Shown here in pieces: positions 1 to 5,667 of a stretch of 8,866 nt of DNA (position 1 is the stretch's first letter; every line of letters starts with the position of its first letter). The position numbers and the translations under genes were made by a program. The stretch spans positions 1-8,866 of the forward strand of contig CAMLMF010000082.1 in the NCBI GenBank assembly GCA_946480995.1. Reading direction: 5' to 3'. The DNA is from an uncultured Bdellovibrio sp. Its GTDB lineage: Bacteria > Bdellovibrionota > Bdellovibrionia > Bdellovibrionales > Bdellovibrionaceae. The notes under the pieces were generated by a model that was given only the letters and a program-made list of their open reading frames with translations, searched no databases and had not been told where the DNA came from.

Positions 1-107
1 ATGGTTCGCGATCTCTTCCTCACCCTCCCCGCGTCTCCAACACATCCATGTGTCAGAAACTAATAATTCAATTCTATTGCATACTGTGTCATTTCGAAAC
101 ACAAATT
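1..107. other. Spacer downstream of flgI, no gene seen
   Basis: This is the stretch after the flgI stop codon, up to the window edge. In other bacteria flgI is usually followed by flgJ or other hook-filament genes. No minus-strand reading frame of useful length starts here: the ATG codons run into stops within about 10 codons. The 20-codon plus-strand frame beginning at base 1 (stop at 61-63) has no visible upstream context and is probably chance. A short dyad, ACACAT-CC-ATGTGT, lies at 40-53. It is not followed by a T-run on either strand, so I do not call it a terminator. A G/A-rich stretch on the minus strand at about 11-35 could be a leader for a gene starting beyond base 1. Confidence 0.5.
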
Positions 108-1118
108 TCATAATACTTCGAGTTCCCCGTGCAAAGCTCCAGCTGACTTGATGGACTGAAGTATTGTGATCAGGTCCTTTGGCGAGATGCCAAGCTTGTT
201 CAACGACTGAACAAGTTCACCGACACTGACTCCGCTATCAAGTACTGCAATCTTTTCATCCGGTGCACCTTTTTTTCCGTCGCCTACTTTGACAGAAATA
301 GCACCGTGAGAAATTGCCACACGAGAAATTTTAACTTTATCACCAATCACAATCGTGCCGGTTTTTTCATTCACAACCACACGAGCTTTCATGTCAGGAT
401 TTATTTCGATCGCTTCAATCGTCGCTAACAATTCCACGCCACGATTTTCATAGGCAAAAGGAGTAATGATGTCGATCGTGCCGGCATCTTTGGCCGTAGC
501 GTAGTGTCCACCCAGTTCTTTATTGATTGTCAGAATAGAGCGCGCCGCTGTCGTAAAATCGGGATTGATTAAAGTCAGACGATACATTTTACGTGACGAA
601 AAATCTGCCGTCATATCGCGTTCGATAATAGCACCGTTGGGGATTTTTCCAGATGTGGTGTGCGAGTCTTTGCCATCGCCCCCGATAATAATATTTCCTT
701 GAGCTACGGCATACACCTGTTCATCTGCGGCACGCAGTGGTGCCTGCAACAATGTTCCACCTTGCAAAGACGAAGCGTCTCCGATAGCGCTGACTGTAAT
801 ATCAATTGGATTCCCAGCTTTGCCAAATGCTGGCATGGTTGCAGTCAAGATTACCGCTGCCGCATTTTTACTGGCAAATTCTGGAGAGTCTAATTTCATA
901 CCTAGTTTGTCGAACATACGCACGACACTTTTACTCATGAATTCATTTTTTCCATCGCCAGTGCCTTTAAGACCGACGACAATACCATAACCGACCAGTT
1001 GATTTTCACGCACACCACGAATGCTTGCGATATCTTTTAGGCGCGCAGCCTGCGCCCCTTCAAAGTAACCCATAACCAACAGCGCAGCGATAACGAGAAT
1101 TTGTAAAATCTTATTCAT
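108..1118 (-). CDS. flgI: Flagellar P-ring protein FlgI
   Basis: FlgI is exported to the periplasm, where about 26 copies form the P-ring bushing around the distal rod in the peptidoglycan layer. The family signature is present just after the signal peptide: RLKDIASIRGVRENQLVGYG followed by VVGLKGTGDG. Conserved blocks continue throughout, including a MPAFGKAGNPIDITVSAIGDA-like segment and the C-terminal SVGELVQSLNKLGISPKDLI region. I start the gene at the ATG at 1116-1118 (336 residues). It gives a typical signal peptide (MNKILQILVIAALLVMGYF, predicted cleavage after GAQA at about residue 24) and an 8-base overlap with the flgH stop. The longer in-frame extension to 1193 lies wholly inside flgH and adds 25 residues that do not look like an export signal. 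The Shine-Dalgarno is weak (AGAAAG), which fits translational coupling to flgH. The protein contains no cysteine, so it cannot have the intramolecular disulfide known in enteric FlgI. It is the last gene of the operon seen here. Confidence 0.96.
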   Translation of the reverse strand: MNKILQILVIAALLVMGYFEGAQAARLKDIASIRGVRENQLVGYGIVVGLKGTGDGKNEFMSKSVVRMFDKLGMKLDSPEFASKNAAAVILTATMPAFGKAGNPIDITVSAIGDASSLQGGTLLQAPLRAADEQVYAVAQGNIIIGGDGKDSHTTSGKIPNGAIIERDMTADFSSRKMYRLTLINPDFTTAARSILTINKELGGHYATAKDAGTIDIITPFAYENRGVELLATIEAIEINPDMKARVVVNEKTGTIVIGDKVKISRVAISHGAISVKVGDGKKGAPDEKIAVLDSGVSVGELVQSLNKLGISPKDLITILQSIKSAGALHGELEVL

Positions 1119-1899
1119 TGCGGGTGTTCTTTCTGATGCTGACGACATCATATTGTGGATCCAAAAGCTTGTCCGAGGAAATCCCTTGGTCATTGAAGTC
1201 TTCAGGACGGATAAGCCCCGTCACTAAAACTTTGTATTCACGTTTGCCGATCATAAACGGCTGCTGACCTTTGATACGATAGTTTCCGTCAGCTAATTTT
1301 TCGATCAAACGCGTCGGAATGGTTTGCACCTCTCCCAGGCCGCCTTCTTCTTTTTCTTCAGGTTTTGCCGCTGCCGCAACAGGGGCTGCCGGCTGTGCAG
1401 CTCCTGCCGAAGCTGGGTCACGCGATGGCTCGCCGTTTTGCGCTAAAGAATTTTTTAACTCTTGCTGTTGTTGCAATTGTTGTTCTTCAAGTTGCTTCAA
1501 AAGTTTTTTGATAACTGAAACTTTTGTTTCAACTTGCTTCATGGCTGGGCCATCTAATTTAACATTCAGCAAGTCGCCTTCCTTGCGCATTTTATTTTGC
1601 GCAAACAGATAAGCTCCTTGGCCTTCCATCACCCACGTCGAACCAGCGTTGGCTCCCAAATCAGATTCTTCTTCCAAACGATTGCGAGTCATGCGTTTGT
1701 ATTGACGATCTGTTGGCACACCCATGTTTGGGTTGTCAGAATACTTAGGTGTGGTCGGTCCTTCTTCTTTAGCGGGTTCATCTTTTTTCGGAGAATCCAA
1801 AGAGGCCATAAGCTCTTTCATCGTCGCACAACCTGACGTTGTCAAAACGATCAAAGACAATGCTGATATCAAAAGAAGTTTGCAGTTTTTATTTATCAT
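1111..1899 (-). CDS. flgH: Flagellar L-ring lipoprotein FlgH
   Basis: FlgH forms the L-ring in the outer membrane around the flagellar rod. The N-terminus (MINKNCKLLLISALSLIVL) is a lipoprotein signal peptide, with TTSGC giving a lipidated Cys at residue 24. The lipobox has Thr at -3 rather than the usual Leu. Ala at +2 is compatible with outer-membrane sorting. Family-like blocks are GSTW...AYLFAQNKMRKEGDLLNVKL (about 86-115), matching the usual GSLW...LF.D.RA..VGDILTV pattern, and the C-terminal half (about 190-250), with YRIKGQQPFMIGKREYKVLVTGLIRPEDF and the DPQYDVVS ending. Between these lies an unusual insert: a Gln-rich predicted helix (about 130-150) and an Ala/Pro/Glu linker (about 163-186). 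At 262 residues it is longer than the roughly 230 typical of enteric FlgH. Its ATG overlaps the flgA stop as ATGA, and GGTGA sits about 9 bases upstream. Confidence 0.93.
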   Translation of the reverse strand: MINKNCKLLLISALSLIVLTTSGCATMKELMASLDSPKKDEPAKEEGPTTPKYSDNPNMGVPTDRQYKRMTRNRLEEESDLGANAGSTWVMEGQGAYLFAQNKMRKEGDLLNVKLDGPAMKQVETKVSVIKKLLKQLEEQQLQQQQELKNSLAQNGEPSRDPASAGAAQPAAPVAAAAKPEEKEEGGLGEVQTIPTRLIEKLADGNYRIKGQQPFMIGKREYKVLVTGLIRPEDFNDQGISSDKLLDPQYDVVSIRKNTRNE

Positions 1900-2834
1900 T
1901 GCAGTTTCACCACGCCTTTTTCAACAATTAGGCCCGAAAGAATTTTTTGCGTTTCCGTGTTTTTGACGCGAATCAGATCTCCGACAAAACCATTATCTTC
2001 AGCTTGCATGCTGACGGTAATTTCAAAGCTGTCATCGCCAAGGATGCCCTTAACGATTTGTCCCCTCTTTGCTGCCGGTTCACGCTTGAGATCAGAAGAC
2101 CATAAAGGACTTCCAACGGGAAGAGAGCGCGCTGCCAATTGACCTGCAATATCTGCGACACTTAAAGCGCCATCCTTTGCAAAAGTGATGTCGGTCATTT
2201 CCATGCGCACGTCTTGGGTTTGCAACCTCTCTCCTTGTTGGATCAATCGAGTGGTCACCGGGGTTAATTTTGAAACACGAATTGTGCCTGAAATCCATTT
2301 TACGGCACGCCCACCGCTGGAATCGCCTTCACGCAAGGGTATCATCAAACCACCCTTGGTGGTCATTTGCGTTAAATCCATCTCCCAGCTCTTGCTATTG
2401 GGAACGGGGATTTTTTGTAAAGAAATTTTGTATTCACAATCCTGGCAGCGAACTTTTAATGTGTTATAGATTTTACGTTCGACTTCTTGTTTTGAAATCG
2501 GTTCGGCAGCGAAAGCCACCTGTACTTGTGAAGGAATCATAAACGCCGGGTTTAATTCTTTTAATCGCGTTTGTGATTTCATCGCATCACGAACTTTTTT
2601 AAGAATTTCTTGCGAATCCAGATGCTGTGACAACAACAACTCACGGGCGTCTTCGCGAATGGTGATGCTATCTAGGAAAGATAAAAGTTCTTCACTGCCA
2701 CCATTGACGATCGCGATATCACCCAGACGCAGAAGTGGACGCTGTGAAATCTCCACACTGGCCGGAATGCTAACCTCGGGCCTTGCTAAAGCCGAAGAGC
2801 TAATAAATAAGATCGCGAGAAAAATTTTCTTCAT
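1896..2834 (-). CDS. flgA: Flagellar P-ring assembly chaperone FlgA
   Basis: FlgA is a periplasmic chaperone needed for FlgI to assemble into the P-ring. I use the ATG at 2832-2834 (312 residues); a TTG codon directly before it is an alternative start adding one residue. The N-terminus (MKKIFLAILFISSSALA) is a signal peptide, with predicted cleavage after residue 17. The C-terminal part is the recognisable FlgA/SAF (beta-clip) region: a TRLIQQGERLQTQDV segment at about 195-209, GQLAARSLPVGSPL at about 231-244, then AKRGQIVKGI...DNGFVGDLIRVKN...SGLI typical of the FlgA C-terminal domain. The N-terminal half (about 18-180) is less conserved and longer than in enteric FlgA (about 219 residues in all). 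It contains a CQDC (CxxC) motif at 130-133, its only two cysteines. The gene begins 3 bases after the flgG stop and ends in an ATGA overlap with flgH. The Shine-Dalgarno is weak, so coupling is likely. Confidence 0.9.
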   Translation of the reverse strand: MKKIFLAILFISSSALARPEVSIPASVEISQRPLLRLGDIAIVNGGSEELLSFLDSITIREDARELLLSQHLDSQEILKKVRDAMKSQTRLKELNPAFMIPSQVQVAFAAEPISKQEVERKIYNTLKVRCQDCEYKISLQKIPVPNSKSWEMDLTQMTTKGGLMIPLREGDSSGGRAVKWISGTIRVSKLTPVTTRLIQQGERLQTQDVRMEMTDITFAKDGALSVADIAGQLAARSLPVGSPLWSSDLKREPAAKRGQIVKGILGDDSFEITVSMQAEDNGFVGDLIRVKNTETQKILSGLIVEKGVVKLQ

Positions 2835-2837
2835 CAA

Positions 2838-3623
2838 TTATCTCAAGTTATTAATAGTTTGTAGCATTTGATCGGAAGCCTGGATCACTTTCGAGTTCGT
2901 TTCATAAGCACGCTGCGAAGTGATCATGTTCACCATCTCATCGACGATGTTGACGTTACTTGACTCCAACTGACCTTGCGACAAATAGCCCGTACCGTTT
3001 AATCCAGGTCGTGAGGCAATGGCCTGACCACTGGAAGGAGTTTGAGCAAACAAGTTTTTGCCCATAGCTTTAAGACCCGCCGGGTTTACAAAATTGACGA
3101 TGTCGATTTGTCCGATAGTTTGCGGGGCCTCATTCACCCCCTGAATAATTCGCACTTCGCCATTTGCAGAAATTTCTATACCAGATACATCTGGTGGAAT
3201 TGTAATTTCCGGTTGTAGCGCATTTCCGTTTTTATCAACCATACGCCCATTGGGATCTTTCTTAAACGCCCCATCACGCGTGTAAGCCGCTTGCCCATCC
3301 GGAGTCAGAATTTGGAAAAAGCCAGCACCCTCAATTTGAATATCTAAAGGATTTTTTGTGACTTGAGCATTTCCACCAGTAAAGTCTTTTTGCACAGCAC
3401 CTGCACGAACTCCAAGTCCCACTTGCACACCATTTGGTGACACTGCGTTCATTCCGCTGGCGGCACCTGGTTCTTTTTGCGTTTGATACATTAGATCTTC
3501 GAATTCAGCACGAGATCTTTTAAAGCCATTCGTCGAGACGTTGGCGATATTATTGGCAACTACGTCCATGTTGGTCTGTTGCGCCGTCATGCCAGTTGCT
3601 GCTGTATTCAAACTTTTAAGCAT
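2838..3623 (-). CDS. flgG: Flagellar distal rod protein FlgG
   Basis: FlgG polymerises as the distal rod that crosses the periplasm through the P- and L-rings. The 261 residues match the usual length (260 in enterics). The N-terminal rod motif is nearly canonical, with AQQTNMDVVANNIANVSTNG followed by FKRSRAEFEDLMYQ (about 14-47). DIQIEGAGFFQI (about 94-105) is the core rod/hook motif, followed by the YTRDGAFKKDPNGRMVD segment. The C-terminal coiled segment SSNVNIVDEMVNMITSQRAYE (about 217-237) is typical of axial proteins, which exit through the flagellar type III apparatus without a cleaved signal. The ATG at 3621-3623 has a good Shine-Dalgarno (GGAAGGA, about 7 bases upstream). It follows flgF after 32 bases, in the same direction. 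Confidence 0.97.
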   Translation of the reverse strand: MLKSLNTAATGMTAQQTNMDVVANNIANVSTNGFKRSRAEFEDLMYQTQKEPGAASGMNAVSPNGVQVGLGVRAGAVQKDFTGGNAQVTKNPLDIQIEGAGFFQILTPDGQAAYTRDGAFKKDPNGRMVDKNGNALQPEITIPPDVSGIEISANGEVRIIQGVNEAPQTIGQIDIVNFVNPAGLKAMGKNLFAQTPSSGQAIASRPGLNGTGYLSQGQLESSNVNIVDEMVNMITSQRAYETNSKVIQASDQMLQTINNLR

Positions 3624-3655
3624 CGAGGAATCCTTCCGTAAGCTTAATTAAAAAA

Positions 3656-4471
3656 TCAATTCGTTTTGCCCACTACGTTGACCACTTTGTCAGCCATTTG
3701 GTCATAAGCGCTAATCGCCTTTTGCGTACTTTCAAAGACACGTTGAGTGGAAATCATATCTGTCATTTCCTGCACGATATTCACATTCGAAGTTTCTAAA
3801 AATCCCTGTTTAACACTCGGACTTGCAACATTTGTCATATCCGGTACTGAGTTTGCTTTAAACGTATACAGGGACCCGCCCACTTTTTGTAACGAGTCCG
3901 GATTATTCACATTCACCAAAGACACGCGGCCAATATTTTCTGTTCCTTCGAAAACATCACCATTATCACCAAACGTCACTGCTCCGGTTCCTTGCAACCG
4001 AATCACGCGCGATGCGGGATCAGCGCCAGGCTCGCCCGCTCTTAAAACCGGATGACCTTCTTTGGTCACAAGTTGTCCCGTACCATCTAAAGTAAAGTTT
4101 CCGGCACGAGTCAGTTTCACTCCACCCGGAGTCGCCACTTCAAAAAAACCTTTGCCATCAATCGCTAAGTCAAAAGTATTTCCCGTCGGCTTTAAGCCAC
4201 CTTGAGAGTAATCCGTGAAAGTTCCCTTGGTGTCGACGAAGCTTTTGTCGCCACCTTGCATGTTATAAAAACTTTCAATCGCTGCAACGTCGCGAGGAAT
4301 TTGCGTCGTCTCTGGCGGTTTTTCGTTGGCCGTCAAATATTCCTGGAAAATTTGCTGGTCTCGTTTGAACGCAGGAGTGTTCACGTTTGCCAAGTTATTG
4401 GCAATGGTGTCTAGTTTCGTACTCTGTGCCATCGCTCCACTTAGAGCTGTATAGACGCCCTTCATACTCAT
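3656..4471 (-). CDS. flgF: Flagellar rod protein FlgF
   Basis: This is a proximal-rod protein of the FlgG/FlgE axial family. The N-terminal motif is LDTIANNLANVNTPAFKRD (20-38), the core motif is FDLAIDGKGFFEV (100-112), and the C-terminal axial segment is SNVNIVQEMTDMISTQRVFE (about 228-247). I call it FlgF rather than a second FlgG for three reasons: it directly precedes a canonical flgG in the standard flgF-flgG order, it is more divergent at the N-terminus, and it has a different linker (about 45-95, ending in YSQGGLKPTGN). Its 271 residues slightly exceed the roughly 251 of enteric FlgF. The ATG at 4469-4471 is preferred over the in-frame ATG two codons later because the strong Shine-Dalgarno GGAGGGTGA (minus strand, 4475-4483) is ideally spaced for it. 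It is the first gene of the operon, just downstream of the sigma-54 type promoter at 4509-4524. Confidence 0.93.
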   Translation of the reverse strand: MSMKGVYTALSGAMAQSTKLDTIANNLANVNTPAFKRDQQIFQEYLTANEKPPETTQIPRDVAAIESFYNMQGGDKSFVDTKGTFTDYSQGGLKPTGNTFDLAIDGKGFFEVATPGGVKLTRAGNFTLDGTGQLVTKEGHPVLRAGEPGADPASRVIRLQGTGAVTFGDNGDVFEGTENIGRVSLVNVNNPDSLQKVGGSLYTFKANSVPDMTNVASPSVKQGFLETSNVNIVQEMTDMISTQRVFESTQKAISAYDQMADKVVNVVGKTN

Positions 4472-4508
4472 GCTTCACCCTCCACCTGGTTCTCTGAATA
4501 TGTTGTAA

Positions 4509-4524
4509 AGCAAGCTACATGCCA
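4509..4524 (-). promoter_or_regulatory. Sigma-54 (-24/-12) promoter of the flgFGAHI operon
   Basis: The minus strand reads TGGCATGTAGCTTGCT. It fits the RpoN pattern TGGCAYRNNNNTTGCW at every defined position, with the required 10 bases between the GG of the -24 box and the GC of the -12 box. Transcription would start near 4498, giving a leader of about 27 bases that ends in the flgF Shine-Dalgarno. Sigma-54 control of middle flagellar genes (rod, rings, hook) is known in Vibrio, Campylobacter, Caulobacter and others. The promoter is read directly from sequence; RpoN use is inferred. I did not identify binding sites for an enhancer-binding activator. Confidence 0.8.
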
Positions 4525-4667
4525 TGTTTTGACAGGACAGATCTTAGTCTAGGAAAAAGCTTCCAAGACCGACCAATGTCGCGAATGAAAATCTTGGCCT
4601 CAAGTTTTTTTTGATTTGGCCGTGCATTGACCTTTGTCGATGCAGCCAATGAATTGTCAGATCTTTG

Positions 4668-4697
4668 TCGACAGTGTCAAAGAATCGGCTTCATAAT
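4668..4697 (+). promoter_or_regulatory. Candidate sigma-70 promoter of the mltD-lysC unit
   Basis: TCGACA (4668-4673, one mismatch to TTGACA) and CATAAT (4692-4697, one mismatch to TATAAT) are separated by 18 bases. Transcription would begin at about 4704-4705, on or next to the A of the transglycosylase ATG. That gene has no Shine-Dalgarno, so the arrangement suggests a leaderless mRNA. The -35 element overlaps the palindrome TGTCGACA (4666-4673), and the 9-mer CTTTGTCGA occurs at 4632-4640 and again at 4663-4671. Confidence 0.45.
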
Positions 4698-4704
4698 TAC
4701 TTTA

Positions 4705-5667
4705 ATGAGAAGCTTACTGGCCGCCCTTTTGCCTATTTTTATCTGCATAAGTCCTGCATCTGCAGAGACTTCCAAGGCCGTCCCGGCACCTCTTCCGGTG
4801 CAAACTTTAAAAGAAAAATTGAAAAGTCTGACGGTGCGGTCAACGCACGTGCAATCTGACAATCTGATTTTCGATTTGCCGGTGACTTACAATAAAAAAG
4901 TCAGCAAGTGGATCGCGCATTATCAAAGCCCCCGCGGATCGAAATGGTTTCGCGAATGGCTGCAACGTTCTTACAAATACATGCCGTTTATTCAGACGGA
5001 ACTGAAACAAGCTGGTTTGCCTTTGGATCTAGCTTATATGGTAATGATCGAAAGTGGTTTTGCACCAAACGCCATCAGTCATGCTGACGCCGTGGGACCT
5101 TGGCAGTTTATCGAGGCGACCGGATCACGTTATGGCTTAAATAAAAACTGGTGGTTGGATGAACGCCGCGACCTTAAGAAAAGTACTTTGGCAGCCATTC
5201 GCTATCTTAAAGATCTGCACAGTGAATTCGGTTCTTGGTACTTAGTCGCCGCCAGTTACAATATGGGCGAAAATGGTTTGCGCAATCGCATCAAAAAATA
5301 TGGCACCAAAGATTACTGGACGCTCATCAAACTGAACGCTCTGCCGGTGGAAACTCAAGAATACGTGCCAAAAATTTTGGCTGCGATGTTAGTTGCCAAA
5401 GCGCCGAATCTTTATGGCTTCCGTGGTTTAGAAAAAATGGACCCGCTAGAATACGAAGTTGTTCTGGCGCCGGGTGGCACTGACTTAGGCCCCCTGGCTG
5501 ATCACTTAGGTGTCACAAGAAAAGCATTAAAGGATTTGAATGCTGAGCTGTATCTAGGATACATTCCTCGTCAGGTAGACAAACACTATATCCGCGTTCC
5601 GAAAGGAGCAGGAAGTTTAGTGAGTGCCTACGTTCACGAGAACAATAGGAAAGTAGCTCTGGAATGA
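4705..5667 (+). CDS. mltD: MltD-like lytic transglycosylase
   Basis: Predicted periplasmic lytic murein transglycosylase, cleaving the MurNAc-GlcNAc bond of peptidoglycan with formation of 1,6-anhydroMurNAc. I start at the ATG at 4705 (320 residues). It is followed directly by a signal peptide (MRSLLAALLPIFICISPASA, cleavage after ASA at residue 20); the frame upstream back to a TTG at 4627 adds a non-secretory stretch. The order of motifs is that of the SLT/GH23 domain of the MltD subgroup: YMPFIQTELKQAGLPLDLAY (about 92-111), the catalytic Glu in MIESGFAPNAISH (E116), GPWQF (131-135), and ASYNMGENGLRNRI (183-196). The C-terminal part (about 250-300: YEVVLAPG...LADHLGVTRKALKDLN...YIRVPKG) looks like one degenerate LysM peptidoglycan-binding module. 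The Cys in the signal region is not in a lipobox, so it is probably soluble. No Shine-Dalgarno is visible. It lies head to head with the flagellar rod operon and overlaps the next gene by 4 bases. The symbol reflects subfamily similarity, not a demonstrated orthologue. Confidence 0.88.
   Translation: MRSLLAALLPIFICISPASAETSKAVPAPLPVQTLKEKLKSLTVRSTHVQSDNLIFDLPVTYNKKVSKWIAHYQSPRGSKWFREWLQRSYKYMPFIQTELKQAGLPLDLAYMVMIESGFAPNAISHADAVGPWQFIEATGSRYGLNKNWWLDERRDLKKSTLAAIRYLKDLHSEFGSWYLVAASYNMGENGLRNRIKKYGTKDYWTLIKLNALPVETQEYVPKILAAMLVAKAPNLYGFRGLEKMDPLEYEVVLAPGGTDLGPLADHLGVTRKALKDLNAELYLGYIPRQVDKHYIRVPKGAGSLVSAYVHENNRKVALE

Noticed and set aside
40..53. ACACAT-CC-ATGTGT dyad as a terminator of the flagellar operon
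   Set aside because: Short stem with a two-base loop that cannot fold well as RNA, and no T-run after it on either strand.
1..63. 20-codon plus-strand frame starting at base 1
   Set aside because: It begins at the window edge without visible leader, is very short, and has no recognisable sequence.
1119..1193. N-terminal extension of flgI by 25 residues
   Set aside because: It lies inside flgH and does not resemble an export signal. The ATG at 1116-1118 gives a clean signal peptide and a typical operon overlap.
1319..1612. Plus-strand Cys/Ser-rich open frame inside flgH
   Set aside because: Complement of the Gln/Ala-rich part of flgH; antisense to a well supported gene.
4506..4528. Sigma-28-like TAAA...GCCATGTT on the plus strand
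   Set aside because: The spacing is four bases too short for a FliA promoter, and the match overlaps the much better sigma-54 site on the other strand.
4627..4704. TTG-initiated extension of the transglycosylase
   Set aside because: It has no Shine-Dalgarno, puts 26 non-secretory residues before the signal peptide, and would cover the candidate promoter.
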